64,000 bases of DNA from Hymenobacter ginkgonis (GTDB lineage: Bacteria > Bacteroidota > Bacteroidia > Cytophagales > Hymenobacteraceae). The position numbers and the translations under genes were made by a program. The DNA lies in NCBI RefSeq assembly GCF_009755225.1, contig NZ_WQKZ01000003.1, positions 868,001 through 932,000 of the forward strand, given 5' to 3'. This document shows positions 34,989 through 44,178 of this stretch, one piece after another. The notes below the pieces were generated by a model. The model was not told the origin of the DNA, made no database searches, and worked only from the letters and a program-made list of their open reading frames with translations. Each line of letters begins with the position of its first letter. The first letter of the stretch is position 1.

Positions 34989-36062
34989 ATGCTACCTCCT
35001 TGGCCGGCTTGGCTGCTGCTGCCCTTTTCTTGGCTTTACGCCGCTGTGCTGGCGGTGCGCAACTGGCTCTACGACCACGGCTGGAAGCGCTCGGCGCCCG
35101 GCTGGGTGCCGCTGGTGGGGGTAGGGAACCTACGAGTGGGCGGCACCGGCAAAACGCCCCATGTGGCCTGGCTGGTGGCCGAGCTGCTGCGCCAGGGCCA
35201 GCGCCCGGCCATTCTAAGCCGCGGCTACGGCCGCCAAACCACCGGCCCGCGCCTAGCCGCGCCCACCGACTCGGCCGCTACGGTCGGCGACGAGCCGTGG
35301 CAATACTTCGAGCAGTTTGGGGCGCTGGATGTGCCCGTAGCAGTGGCCGAAAACCGCCAGCTCGGCCTCGACCTATTGCGCCAAACCCACCCCGAGCTGA
35401 CCACCGTGGTGCTCGACGATGCCTACCAGCACCGCCGCGTGCGCCCTACCCTCCAGATTTTGCTGACCGAGTTTGCCCGGCCTTTTTACCACGATTTTGT
35501 GCTGCCAGCCGGCCTCCTGCGCGAAGCTCGCGCCGGGGCCGCTCGCGCCGATGTGGTTATCGTCACGAAGTGCCCGCCCGCGCTTACTACCGCCCAGCAA
35601 GCTGAGCTTACGGCCCACGTGCGGCGCTACGCCCGGCCCGAGGCGCCCGTGCTTTTTTCGGCCTATGCCTACGCCCCGCCCCGGCCGCTCACGGCGGCGG
35701 CCCAGGCGCAGGGCGAGCCGGCGGCTGAGGTTTTAGCGCTGCTGCTCACGGGTATTGCCCAGCCAGGCCCGCTGCGCGAGCACTTGCAAACCAGCGGGTT
35801 TAAGCTGGTGCAAGAGTTTGTTTTTCCCGACCACCACGCCTTCACGCCGGCCGACCTGGTGGCGGTGCGGCGCAGCTGGCACCCGGGCCAGGTTATTTTT
35901 ACCACCGAAAAGGACGCTACCCGCCTGCTGGCGCCCGAGCTCGCCGCAGCGCTCCGGAGCTTGCCCATATACACGATTCCGGTGCAGGTGGCGTTGCTGG
36001 GCGATGGCGCGGCGCAGCTGCGCCGCCGGCTGCCGACTGAGGCTGGGCCAGTACCTTTATAA
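34989..36062 (+). CDS. lpxK: Tetraacyldisaccharide 4'-kinase
   Basis: LpxK phosphorylates the lipid A precursor at the 4' position at the inner membrane. The start MLPPWPAWLLLPFSWLY (34989) gives an N-terminal membrane helix, as in known LpxK. The 357-residue protein has the P-loop VGVGNLRVGGTGKTPHVAWL (about 39-58), ILSRGYGR (about 76-83), VLDDAYQHRRV (about 139-149) and FPDHHAFTPAD near the C-terminus. The next gene encodes a putative outer-membrane porin. Confidence 0.95.
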   Translation: MLPPWPAWLLLPFSWLYAAVLAVRNWLYDHGWKRSAPGWVPLVGVGNLRVGGTGKTPHVAWLVAELLRQGQRPAILSRGYGRQTTGPRLAAPTDSAATVGDEPWQYFEQFGALDVPVAVAENRQLGLDLLRQTHPELTTVVLDDAYQHRRVRPTLQILLTEFARPFYHDFVLPAGLLREARAGAARADVVIVTKCPPALTTAQQAELTAHVRRYARPEAPVLFSAYAYAPPRPLTAAAQAQGEPAAEVLALLLTGIAQPGPLREHLQTSGFKLVQEFVFPDHHAFTPADLVAVRRSWHPGQVIFTTEKDATRLLAPELAAALRSLPIYTIPVQVALLGDGAAQLRRRLPTEAGPVPL

Positions 36063-36100
36063 GTCGAATACGGCCGCTACAAAGCGGTTGCCGCGCAAAA

Positions 36101-38089
36101 ATGAGTGTTGCCAAACCGCAGGTTTCTAAAAAATACGTGGGCCCTCGGTGGCTTTTTCTGGTGCTTGGGCTTTTGCTGGGCGCGCCGCTGCTGGGCCGTG
36201 CGCAGGTAGTCGACGACTCAACTAAGGTGCTGTACGGGCCCAAAACGACCCGCATCATCTACGAAGACGAGGTGCGGCGCGACTCCGTGGGCGGCACGCC
36301 CATCGATACTACCCTTACCAATTGGTCGCAGGCGCGCTTTTGGGCGCACGACAGCACTTTTCAGCAAGACCTGGGAGCCTTAGGTACGGCCTCGCGGCCA
36401 TTACTTTATGAGCCCAACTTGCAGCTCGGCGCCCGCTTCGGACGCAACGTATTTGACCGCTACGCCCGTGAGGGCAGCCAGGTACCGTACTACGATAGCC
36501 GCTCGCCCTACTCGTTTTTTCGCTACGTGCAAAGCACGCAGGGCGAGCAGGTATTTGAAATCAACTACAGCCGCTCGCTGAAGAAAAACTTTAGCGTGGG
36601 GGTTAACTACGAGCGCATTGCCTCCAACCAGGTGCTGGGCACGGCCCTTACCCTACCCCTGGTCGAGCACAATAGCTTCACGCTCTACAGCCGCTTTCAA
36701 AGCGAAGATGGCCGCTACCACCTGCTGGCCAACTACACCTCGAACCGCAACCGCGTGGCCGAAACCGGCGGTATCTGGCCGACTGACCAAGAGCAAAATC
36801 GCATCAACCAGTTGAAGGGCGTTGTGGATAGCTTGTTTAGCTATTCCGACGAGCGCGTGTACCTGAGCAGCGCCCGCAACGTGGAGGACCGCGACCAGTT
36901 TCACTTATTTCATACCTATCGCCTATTGGGGCGCGGACTTACGGCCTACCATGTTTTGGATGTGCGGCGGCAGTACAACGGCTACAACGACGACGCGCTG
37001 CCCCGGAGTAGCACCAGCCAACTGCTGTTTTACCCCACTACCGGGCCGGGGTTGGGCACATATCGGAATATCACGGCCACTATCGACCGCGCTACTTTTC
37101 GCCAGGTCGAAAACACGTTTGGCCTGCTCGGCCATTCCGACCGCGTGGAGTACCGCGTGTATGGGCGCTACCGCAACGCATCGCTCACTGCTGCGAGTAC
37201 TTCTACTAACCCGCCCGGCCAGTCGGGCACTAGCGTACCATTGGAGGAGGTAGGGAATTATACATATGGCCAAGCCTTTTTGGGCGGCACGGCGGCCTTC
37301 AACTACCGCACTATTTATGCTGTGCAGGTTGATGGCGAGGTGAAGCCCGCCTTCAGCAGCCTCGAATACTGGCTGCGCGGCCGCATTCGCACTGGCCCGC
37401 TGTCGGCCGAAGTGCTGACCAGCTCCTACGCACCTACGCTTACGCAGCAAGATTTTGAGGGTAACCACTACCGCTGGCATAATGACTTTGCCAACACTAA
37501 AACCCAGCAGGCCACGGTGCGCCTTCAGCAGCGCCTACCCTTCCTGGCCGAGCATACCATTGAACTCAGCGGCAGTGCGGCGCTGCTCACTAGTCTGGTG
37601 TATTACAATCAGCAAGGGGTGCCCGCCCAACTAAGTGAAAACAAGACGTTGCTCATCGGTTTTGCGCGGCACCGCGTGCGGATTGGCAACGTGTTTTTCG
37701 ACAACCAGGCTACTTATACGCAGGGCGGCGACGGCGAAGGGCTGCGGATTCCGGCGCTCGTCACCAACTCGCGAGTGTATTACCAGCGGCACGTGTTTGG
37801 GCACGCGCTGTTTGCGCAGCTGGGGGGCGAGGTGTACTACCAGTCGCGTTTTCGGGGCTACCAATACTCGCCCAGCACCCAGCAGTTTTACGTGCAGGAT
37901 GATTTCGTAATGCAGAATTTTGCGGTGGCCAATGTGTTTGTAGCCGCCGATATCAGTTCAGCTTCCATCTTTATTAAAGTGGCGTACGTCAACCAGGGCT
38001 TACCCGCCAACGGCTACTTCACTACCCCCTATTATACCGACTACCCCCGGCGCTTGCAGTTTGGGGTGCGCTGGAAATTCTTCGATTAA
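36101..38089 (+). CDS. Putative outer-membrane porin (PF14121-like)
   Basis: A 662-residue protein with a signal peptide (LFLVLGLLLGAPLLGRAQ, about 18-35). The rest is rich in aromatic-alternating beta strands, for example SFFRYVQSTQGEQVFEINYS (about 133-152) and the last strand RLQFGVRWKFFD. The N-terminal TTLTNWSQARFWAHDSTFQQ region and the final aromatic residue for BAM recognition fit the Bacteroidota putative porin family. Substrate is unknown. It follows lpxK by 38 nt and ends at a perfect palindrome. Confidence 0.85.
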   Translation: MSVAKPQVSKKYVGPRWLFLVLGLLLGAPLLGRAQVVDDSTKVLYGPKTTRIIYEDEVRRDSVGGTPIDTTLTNWSQARFWAHDSTFQQDLGALGTASRPLLYEPNLQLGARFGRNVFDRYAREGSQVPYYDSRSPYSFFRYVQSTQGEQVFEINYSRSLKKNFSVGVNYERIASNQVLGTALTLPLVEHNSFTLYSRFQSEDGRYHLLANYTSNRNRVAETGGIWPTDQEQNRINQLKGVVDSLFSYSDERVYLSSARNVEDRDQFHLFHTYRLLGRGLTAYHVLDVRRQYNGYNDDALPRSSTSQLLFYPTTGPGLGTYRNITATIDRATFRQVENTFGLLGHSDRVEYRVYGRYRNASLTAASTSTNPPGQSGTSVPLEEVGNYTYGQAFLGGTAAFNYRTIYAVQVDGEVKPAFSSLEYWLRGRIRTGPLSAEVLTSSYAPTLTQQDFEGNHYRWHNDFANTKTQQATVRLQQRLPFLAEHTIELSGSAALLTSLVYYNQQGVPAQLSENKTLLIGFARHRVRIGNVFFDNQATYTQGGDGEGLRIPALVTNSRVYYQRHVFGHALFAQLGGEVYYQSRFRGYQYSPSTQQFYVQDDFVMQNFAVANVFVAADISSASIFIKVAYVNQGLPANGYFTTPYYTDYPRRLQFGVRWKFFD

Positions 38090-38091
38090 TA

Positions 38092-38125
38092 GCCCTACCC
38101 CCTTGCGCGCGCAAGGGGGTAGGGC
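38092..38125. terminator. 34-nt perfect palindrome after the porin gene
   Basis: GCCCTACCCCCTTGC, GCGC, GCAAGGGGGTAGGGC: a complete palindrome two nt after the porin stop codon. It is made of two copies, in opposite directions, of the frequent CCTACCCCC word. No T-run follows. Confidence 0.65.
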
Positions 38126-38140
38126 CTGCCCGCTTCCGTT

Positions 38141-38743
38141 ATGAAAGAAAAAACCATCCTTAAGCTCAAGCTGAACTCTGACCCGCGTTGGGCGGATTTG
38201 GCCAGCAAAAACCTCGAAGAAATCCTCGTTGACCACGCCTACTGCGAGCAAAAAGCTGCCAGCACTGGTATTTCGCTCATCGTGCACTACCCCGAAAAAG
38301 AGCGGCTAGTAGATGAGTTAACCGCTTTAGTGGCAGAGGAGTGGGAGCATTTTGACCGCGTGGTGAAGGAGCTGCGCAAGCGCAACCTGCCGCTGGGCCG
38401 TCCCCGCCGCGACGAGTACGTGGTGCAGCTGATGGCGCACGTGCGCAAAGGCGGCTCGCGCGAGCGCCAGCTCATGGACCAGCTGCTGGTATCGTCGCTC
38501 ATCGAGGCGCGTTCCTGCGAGCGCTTCAAGCTGCTGTGGCTGCACCTGCAAGACCGCGACCCCGAGCTGAGCCAGTTTTACTACGAACTGATGGCCAGCG
38601 AGGCCGGCCACTTCGTGAGCTACGTGGACCTGGCCAAGGAATACTGCGACCCCGCCACCGTGGACGCCCGCTTGCAGGAACTCCTGAAAATAGAAGGCGA
38701 AATCGTGGTGAGCCTGCCCGTGCGCGACGACCGAATGCACTAA
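38141..38743 (+). CDS. miaE: tRNA-(ms2io6A)-hydroxylase MiaE
   Basis: MiaE is an oxygen-dependent di-iron enzyme that hydroxylates the isopentenyl group of ms2i6A37 in tRNA. The 200-residue ferritin-like protein has the metal ligands: ILVDHAYCEQKAAS (about 27-40), EEWEHFDRVV (about 66-75), SSLIEARSCERF (about 116-127) and MASEAGHFVSYV (about 149-160). It follows MiaB's product in the pathway; miaB is about 9 kb away on the other strand. It precedes tsaE by 15 nt, so two tRNA position-37 modification genes are adjacent. Confidence 0.94.
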   Translation: MKEKTILKLKLNSDPRWADLASKNLEEILVDHAYCEQKAASTGISLIVHYPEKERLVDELTALVAEEWEHFDRVVKELRKRNLPLGRPRRDEYVVQLMAHVRKGGSRERQLMDQLLVSSLIEARSCERFKLLWLHLQDRDPELSQFYYELMASEAGHFVSYVDLAKEYCDPATVDARLQELLKIEGEIVVSLPVRDDRMH

Positions 38744-38758
38744 TAAATTCCGTTTATC

Positions 38759-39196
38759 ATGCCCCTTCTCTCCCTCGAAATTCCTACCCTCGCCGCACTG
38801 CCTACCGCCGCCCAGCAAGTAGCCACTGCCCTTGCTGAAGCGGGCCACACGGTAGTCGCCTTCGAGGGCGAAATGGGCGCTGGCAAAACCACGCTCATTC
38901 GGGCCTTGTGCGCCGCGCTGGGGGTAGGCGATGAGGTAAGCAGCCCCACCTTTGCCCTCGTGAATGAATACCGCGACGGGCAGGATAAACCCGTGTATCA
39001 TTTTGATTTCTACCGAATTGACTCGGAGGAAGAAGCAGCCCGATTGGGTGCTGCCGAGTACTTCGATTCGGGTTATCTTTGCCTAGTAGAGTGGCCCACC
39101 CGCGTAGCCGGGCTGCTACCCCCGGCACGGCTGGTAGTCGAGCTAACTGTAACTGGCCCAGAATCAAGATACTTAACAATTACTAGTGAGCAATAA
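38759..39196 (+). CDS. tsaE: tRNA threonylcarbamoyladenosine biosynthesis ATPase TsaE
   Basis: TsaE is the ATPase that works with TsaB and TsaD to make t6A37 in ANN-decoding tRNAs. The 145-residue protein has Walker A FEGEMGAGKTTLIRALC (about 35-51), SSPTFALVNEYRD (about 61-73), YHFDFYRI and the Walker B-like LCLVEWPTRV (about 106-115). It is 15 nt after miaE and 78 nt before the alanine dehydrogenase start, and is likely co-transcribed with miaE. Confidence 0.95.
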   Translation: MPLLSLEIPTLAALPTAAQQVATALAEAGHTVVAFEGEMGAGKTTLIRALCAALGVGDEVSSPTFALVNEYRDGQDKPVYHFDFYRIDSEEEAARLGAAEYFDSGYLCLVEWPTRVAGLLPPARLVVELTVTGPESRYLTITSEQ

Positions 39197-39274
39197 GCAG
39201 TAAGTAGCCAGCCAAAAGCACTACGGCAGTATTGCTGGTTTTTGGTGCGCGGCTCCCTGCTTCGTGAAAATTAT

Positions 39275-40501
39275 ATGGCCGAACAGCTACCCTCCGGCTT
39301 TGGCGCCTTGGCCACGGGCCGTGCCTATTTTACCCAAGAGTCGATGCTGGCCGTGGAAACGCGCAAGCGCAAACTTTTCATTGGGCTGCCTAAGGAAACT
39401 TCGCTTCAGGAAAACCGGCTCGGCCTCACACCCGAAGCCGTAGTGCACCTCGTGAACGAGGGCCACGAAATAGTGCTCGAAAGCGGCGCTGGCGAGCCTA
39501 GCAAGTACTCCGACCACGATTACTCGGAGGCGGGTGCTACCATTGCCTACTCGCGCGAGGAGGTGTACAAGGCCGATGTGATTCTGAAAGTGGCGCCGCC
39601 CATGCTCGACGAAATCGAGCTGCTGCGCCCCGGTCAAACCCTGATTTCGGCCCTGCAAATGGGTACCATGACGCCCGAATTTATCCAGGCGCTGGCTCGC
39701 AAAAAGGTGAACGCCATTGGCTTCGAGCTGATAAAGGACCCCAGCGGCGCCCGCCCCGTGGTGCGCGCCATGAGCGAAATTGCGGGCTCGACCGTGATGC
39801 TGGTGGCCGCCGAATACTTGGCCCGCTCCAACGAGGGGAAGGGCATTATCCTGGGCGGCATCACGGGCGTGCCGCCGTCGCAGGTCGTCATTCTGGGAGC
39901 CGGCACGGTGGCCGAGTACGCCGCACGCGCCGCCATTGGCCTGGGCGCCGAGGTAAAGGTGTTTGATAACCATCTCTACAAACTGCGTCGCCTCAAGCAC
40001 AACCTTGGTACGCAGCTCTACACCAGTACGTTGGATACATTTGCCCTGAGCCAACAAATTCGCCGGGCCGACGTGGTGATTGGTGCGCTAGCAGTAGAGG
40101 AAGGTCGCATTCCGTTCATGGTGCCCGAAAGTATGGTGGCCAGCATGGCGGCTGGCTCCATCATCATCGACATCAGCATCGACCAGGGTGGCTGCTTCGA
40201 AACCAGCGAGTTGACTACGCACAGCAAACCTATTTTCCGCAAGTACGATGTGGTGCACTACTGCGTGCCCAACATCGCTTCGCGGGTGCCGCGTACGGCC
40301 ACCAACGCGCTCAGCAACATCTTTACGCCCATCCTCCAAGAAATCAGCCAGAACGGCGGCATCAACGAAATGCTATTTACCAACGAGCATTTCCGCAGCG
40401 GCGTCTACATCTACAAGGGCTCGCTCACCAATGCCGCCATTGCTAAGAAATTCAACATGCGCTATAAAGAACTAGGGCTGCTGATTGCGGTGCGGAACTA
40501 G
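39275..40501 (+). CDS. ald: Alanine dehydrogenase
   Basis: This NAD-dependent enzyme interconverts alanine with pyruvate and ammonia. The start MAEQLPSGFGALATG (39275) is preferred. The 408-residue product is longer than B. subtilis Ald because of a 30-residue N-terminal stretch seen in Bacteroidota forms. Motifs: IGLPKETSLQENRLGLTPEAV (about 36 onward), KVAPPMLDEIELLRPGQ, SEIAGSTVMLVAAEYL, and the NAD-binding VVILGAGTVAEYAARAAIGLG (about 208-228; the run begins at Val208). The similar transhydrogenase alpha chain is a less likely alternative. Confidence 0.9.
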   Translation: MAEQLPSGFGALATGRAYFTQESMLAVETRKRKLFIGLPKETSLQENRLGLTPEAVVHLVNEGHEIVLESGAGEPSKYSDHDYSEAGATIAYSREEVYKADVILKVAPPMLDEIELLRPGQTLISALQMGTMTPEFIQALARKKVNAIGFELIKDPSGARPVVRAMSEIAGSTVMLVAAEYLARSNEGKGIILGGITGVPPSQVVILGAGTVAEYAARAAIGLGAEVKVFDNHLYKLRRLKHNLGTQLYTSTLDTFALSQQIRRADVVIGALAVEEGRIPFMVPESMVASMAAGSIIIDISIDQGGCFETSELTTHSKPIFRKYDVVHYCVPNIASRVPRTATNALSNIFTPILQEISQNGGINEMLFTNEHFRSGVYIYKGSLTNAAIAKKFNMRYKELGLLIAVRN

Positions 40502-40526
40502 GGAGGGGGTAGGGGCGACTGGCTCA

Positions 40527-40578
40527 AAAAAACGTCCTGCTGAGAGCTTGCAAAGCATCTCCCAGCAGGACGTTTTTT
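40527..40578. terminator. Terminator derived from a REP-like sequence
   Basis: AAAAAACGTCCTGCTG (40527-40542) pairs exactly with CAGCAGGACGTTTTTT (40563-40578). The loop GAGAGCTTGCAAAGCATCTCC resembles the CTGAGCTTGC-AAGCATCTC part of the REP-like elements at 11592 and 58411. It ends alanine dehydrogenase and the convergent flavoprotein gene. Confidence 0.88.
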
Positions 40579-40602
40579 CTTAATCACTTAGGTAGCTGTA
40601 TG

Positions 40603-41517
40603 CTAGTTCAGCAGCAATACCCGCCATGCCTCCGCCACGCGGTCTTCTTCGAGCCATTGGCGGGCCAGCAGCGTGAGTTGGTACTGGGCTTCGGCGGGGT
40701 CGTGGCGGTGCTTGTTCAGTAGGTAAGCCACCATCGGCTCCATCTTCACCTCCTCAATTTGGGCGGGGGTAGGGAGAGCTTCGCGCTCGGTATTGGCCAG
40801 GCGGGCCAAGTGGTTGCCGGTAAGCAAAGTACTGTGGCGCAGGTGCTCGGGCAGCTCGTCAAAGCCAATGCCCAGGCGCCGATTGGGGCGCGTCACCGTA
40901 AACAGGTTTTCGGGCCGCAGGCGGCTATACCAGTCGCCGCCCAGGCGCGACACGGCCTCGAACTTGTGCGGGTCAATCCCGGGCTTGTCGGCCAGTAAAA
41001 TATCCTCCCGGAAGTGCGCCTGCACCACGCGGCACACCACCAAGTTGCCGTGGCCGGGCGCGTCGCTCAGGGCAATTATTTGCTCGACCACGCACTCAAA
41101 AGCTGCCGGGCATTCGGCCACGCGCGGCGGCCGCACCTTCGTGGACTGCGCTTCGGTGAGGCCAGCTTTCGCAAACTCATTCGTGCCCTTGGAGTACTCG
41201 GCGCTGGCCAGTGAAAGCTGCTCTACCAGCGCGTAGTCGGCGATATTGATGACCACCTCGGGCACCTCGCGCACGTTCAATAGCGTGTCTTTTTCCGAGT
41301 TATCGCGGGCCCGGTTGGCGGGCGAAAAAATGAGAATGGGCGGGTTGGCGCTGAACACGTTGAAGAAGCTGAACGGACTCAGATTCACCTCGCCGGCCGC
41401 CGACACAGTGCTGGCAAATGCAATAGGCCGTGGCGCAATAGCTCCGATAAGAAATTGGTAGAACTCCTGCGTCGGCAGGTCGGTGGGGGCAATGGGGCGG
41501 AAGGTGGGCGCGGGCAT
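40603..41517 (-). CDS. Flavin reductase-like (FMN-binding split-barrel) protein
   Basis: A 304-residue protein starting at MPAPTFRPIAPTDLPTQEFY (41517). The first ~200 residues form the FMN-binding split barrel: IGAIAPRPIAFASTVSAAGE (about 24-43), NLSPFSFFNVFSANPPIL (about 45-62), and KDTLLNVREVPEVVIN. Proteins of this group reduce flavin or act as small oxidoreductases. The C-terminal ~100 residues (about 215-304) are an extra helical extension not needed for the barrel. Partner and substrate are unknown. Confidence 0.85.
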   Translation of the reverse strand: MPAPTFRPIAPTDLPTQEFYQFLIGAIAPRPIAFASTVSAAGEVNLSPFSFFNVFSANPPILIFSPANRARDNSEKDTLLNVREVPEVVINIADYALVEQLSLASAEYSKGTNEFAKAGLTEAQSTKVRPPRVAECPAAFECVVEQIIALSDAPGHGNLVVCRVVQAHFREDILLADKPGIDPHKFEAVSRLGGDWYSRLRPENLFTVTRPNRRLGIGFDELPEHLRHSTLLTGNHLARLANTEREALPTPAQIEEVKMEPMVAYLLNKHRHDPAEAQYQLTLLARQWLEEDRVAEAWRVLLLN

Positions 41518-41555
41518 AAACAAGGCAAGTCTTGAAGAACCAAAGCTACTGCTGC

Positions 41556-42245
41556 TTAGTCGGCCGCCTCGCCTACCCACACTATACCTATTTGCACGAC
41601 AAAAAAGGGCTTGCCATCGGCCGTTTCAGTTTTCCAATGTGGTTTGTTGGCCACCCAGGCGCCCAGTTCCGCAAACTCGTCAAGCCAGTAGGTAACAATT
41701 TCGGGACAAGCAGTCCATTTTAACGCTGTTACTCCTGGCGTCGATTGGTATTCAGTTGGCAGTGGTTTCTTTAAATCGTAGTTGAAAAGGCCTTCGTACC
41801 AAGCTTGACGCTCTTCAATGCCGGCTACCAGCTGCGAGCGACCAAACTCGGGCTCGCACAGCCACACGGCTAGGTAGAAATCGGAATAACGGGTCGCCAA
41901 TTCCTGATGCCAGCGGTGAAAATCGGCCACGAGCCGGCTAACCCATAGCATCCGAATACTGCGTGGCGGCTTGGTATTTACCGCCCAAGGAGCCAGCCCA
42001 AGCTTGATATAATCGCGGTATTCCTGGCTAAAATATGCCAGGTCAATAGCATATGGAATGGCTGCTCGCCGCTGATGGTCGCGCAGGAAGCGCGTGAAAC
42101 CACGCATGCGCTTTCTTCTTCTTTTGCGAGGAAATAGTCGCTTGGGTATGCCGGCCAGGTCCGAAAGTAAGTAAAAGCATACGAAAGGCCGTTTTCTTGC
42201 TAAACCGCTATACATTTGCTGAACACCTATAGCTGTAGGGGACAT
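41556..42245 (-). CDS. Hypothetical protein, function unknown
   Basis: A 229-residue protein from a start at MSPTAIGVQQMYSG (42245). An upstream ATG at 42266 would make its 5' end overlap the divergent gene at 42265, and a later one at 42215 is also possible. A strongly basic stretch KRLFPRKRRRKRMR lies near residues 34-47. The rest shows many aromatic residues (WHQELATRYSDFYLAVWLCE) but no recognised domain. It could be an accessory gene: the neighbour is an orphan transposase-like gene. I cannot assign a function. Confidence 0.55.
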   Translation of the reverse strand: MSPTAIGVQQMYSGLARKRPFVCFYLLSDLAGIPKRLFPRKRRRKRMRGFTRFLRDHQRRAAIPYAIDLAYFSQEYRDYIKLGLAPWAVNTKPPRSIRMLWVSRLVADFHRWHQELATRYSDFYLAVWLCEPEFGRSQLVAGIEERQAWYEGLFNYDLKKPLPTEYQSTPGVTALKWTACPEIVTYWLDEFAELGAWVANKPHWKTETADGKPFFVVQIGIVWVGEAAD

Positions 42246-42264
42246 TGACTTTTTTTTCTCACCC

Positions 42265-42687
42265 ATGCCCACCCCCGCCTGCCCCAAATGCGATTCTAAA
42301 GAAGCTACCAAAAGCGGCGTAGTGAATGAGCGTCAGCGGTTTCGCTGCAAAAACTGCGGTTATCACTACACCGTGGCCAAGGTGGGCCGCGAGGTAAACC
42401 CCTACTACGTGGTGAAGGCTTTGCAGCTTTACATCGAAGGCGTGAGCTACCGCGAGATTGAGCGCTTGCTCGGCGTGAGCCACGTAAGCGTAATGAACTG
42501 GGTAAAGAAGTACGGCGTGAAGGCCCCACGCCAGACCGACTACCACCCCACCTACAAAATACTCAATCAAAAGGAGTTGGCTGATTTTTTTCAGAAACCC
42601 GAAAACCTTAAAAGCGCCGGTTTGGTCGTGACCGAGCTTGGTGACAAGTACATGATGATACGCTGGGAGCGCTTCCGGGCCGAATAG
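42265..42687 (+). CDS. Orphan IS1 InsA-like zinc-ribbon/HTH protein
   Basis: A 140-residue protein. It starts with a zinc ribbon (CPKCDSKEATKSG ... FRCKNCGYHYTV, two CxxC pairs, residues 6-36), as in the InsA half of IS1-type transposases. It continues with a HTH (LYIEGVSYREIERLLGVSHVSVMNWVKKYG, about 54-84, motif begins at Leu54). No DDE catalytic part, no InsB and no terminal inverted repeats were seen, so it looks like a stand-alone DNA-binding protein, perhaps domesticated. It could regulate nearby genes. Confidence 0.75.
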   Translation: MPTPACPKCDSKEATKSGVVNERQRFRCKNCGYHYTVAKVGREVNPYYVVKALQLYIEGVSYREIERLLGVSHVSVMNWVKKYGVKAPRQTDYHPTYKILNQKELADFFQKPENLKSAGLVVTELGDKYMMIRWERFRAE

Positions 42688-42840
42688 GCGCAGCAGCTAT
42701 ACCAGCTTTAGCAAAACGATAGCAAGCGCGCACCAGCCGCTAGCTTTAGCCTGCTACTTGCTCTATCAAAGCCGTGGCTTTGCCAACCGGGGCCAAACCC
42801 ACGATTTTTTGGTCCCAAGCGTACCCTCAATTCCACTATC

Positions 42841-44100
42841 ATGCGCCAACCTGCACCTCTCCTAGACCCCACCGCCAAACGCCCTGAAGTAGGCCTGTTC
42901 AGCGCGATTGTTATCGTAGCTTCGCTAGGCTACTTCGTTGATATTTACGACCTGGTGCTGTTTAGCATCATTCGGGTTGATAGCCTGAAAGGAATCGGGG
43001 TGCCCGATGCGCAGATTACCGACCAAGGCTTACACTTGCTAAGTATGCAAATGTGGGGCATGCTGCTGGGCGGGGTGCTGTGGGGCGTACTGGGCGACAA
43101 GCGCGGCCGCCTTTCGGTTCTATTTGGCTCTATTCTGCTGTATTCGCTGGCCAATATTGCCAACGGCTTTGTGCAGACTGTGGAGCAATACGCTTGGTTG
43201 CGCCTGATAGCGGGGGTAGGCCTGGCCGGCGAACTGGGCGCGGGCATTACACTGGTGGCCGAAACGCTGCCCAAAGAAAAGCGCGGCTACGGCACCATGA
43301 TTGTAGCGTCGGTGGGGGTGTCGGGCGCGATGGTAGCCTACTTAGTGGGCAAGGAGTTCGGCTGGCGCAATGCTTACTTTATCGGGGGGGCGCTGGGCCT
43401 AGGGCTGTTGGCGCTGCGGGCCGGCGTGTTCGAGTCGGGCATGTTTGAGCAAACCAAAGAAACGGACGTGGCCCGTGGCAACTTCCTCAGCCTCTTCACC
43501 AATGGCCCCCGCTTTTACCGGTACTTACGTTGCTTGCTGATTGGCACGCCCTTCTGGTTTTTGGTGGGCATTCTCATTACGCTAGCCCCCGAATTTGGCA
43601 AGCACTTTGGCTTGCAAGGGCCGGTCACGGGTGGGTTAAGCATCTTCTGGTGCTACTTCGGCCTCACGCTGGGCGACTTCACGAGCGGCGGCCTAAGCCA
43701 GCTGCTGCGCAGCCGGAATCGCACGCTGCAGCTCTTCATCGCGGCCACTATGTTGATGGTGGGCATCTACTTATTTGGCCTGCATGGGGCTAGCACCACG
43801 GCGTTTTATGCGGTGTGCTTCTTTATTGGCTACGCGGGCGGCTTCTGGGCCTTGTTCGTGACGGTATCGGCCGAGCAGTTTGGTACCAATATTCGCTCGA
43901 CGGTGGCCACCACGGCCCCCAACTTTGCCCGGGGCGCTACGGTACTCATCGTGCCTATTTTCCAGAGCCTTAAGGCTAACCCTTCGCTGGGTATGGTCGG
44001 GGCGGCCGGCATTATTGGGGCGGTGCTGCTGGTGCTGGCCTTCTTCAGCGCCAGCACCCTACCCGAGACTTACGCCAAAGACCTCAACTACGTGGAGTAG
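42841..44100 (+). CDS. MFS transporter (SP/MHS-like)
   Basis: A 419-residue, 12-segment major facilitator. It has the cytoplasmic loop motif GDKRGRLSVLFGS (about 85-97) and the region LAGELGAGITLVAETLPKEKRG (about 130-151, motif begins at Leu130), both typical of sugar/metabolite:H+ symporters. It is the first gene of an MFS-porin-MFS series on the plus strand (42841-47677), followed by a terminator. The substrate is not predictable; small organic acids or solutes are likely given the second MFS protein of MHS type. Confidence 0.88.
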   Translation: MRQPAPLLDPTAKRPEVGLFSAIVIVASLGYFVDIYDLVLFSIIRVDSLKGIGVPDAQITDQGLHLLSMQMWGMLLGGVLWGVLGDKRGRLSVLFGSILLYSLANIANGFVQTVEQYAWLRLIAGVGLAGELGAGITLVAETLPKEKRGYGTMIVASVGVSGAMVAYLVGKEFGWRNAYFIGGALGLGLLALRAGVFESGMFEQTKETDVARGNFLSLFTNGPRFYRYLRCLLIGTPFWFLVGILITLAPEFGKHFGLQGPVTGGLSIFWCYFGLTLGDFTSGGLSQLLRSRNRTLQLFIAATMLMVGIYLFGLHGASTTAFYAVCFFIGYAGGFWALFVTVSAEQFGTNIRSTVATTAPNFARGATVLIVPIFQSLKANPSLGMVGAAGIIGAVLLVLAFFSASTLPETYAKDLNYVE

Positions 44101-44121
44101 GCTTCAGCATCAAGTAGTTGT

Positions 44122-44155
44122 AAAACGGCAGCTCCTGCGAAGGGGCTGCCGTTTG
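44122..44155 (+). terminator. Rho-independent terminator
   Basis: AAACGGCAGC (44123-44132) pairs with GCTGCCGTTT (44145-44154), followed by a T-rich stretch at 44152-44163. It ends the first MFS gene, so the porin downstream needs its own promoter. Confidence 0.85.
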
Positions 44156-44178
44156 GCGTTTTTAGGAGAATGGGAAGG

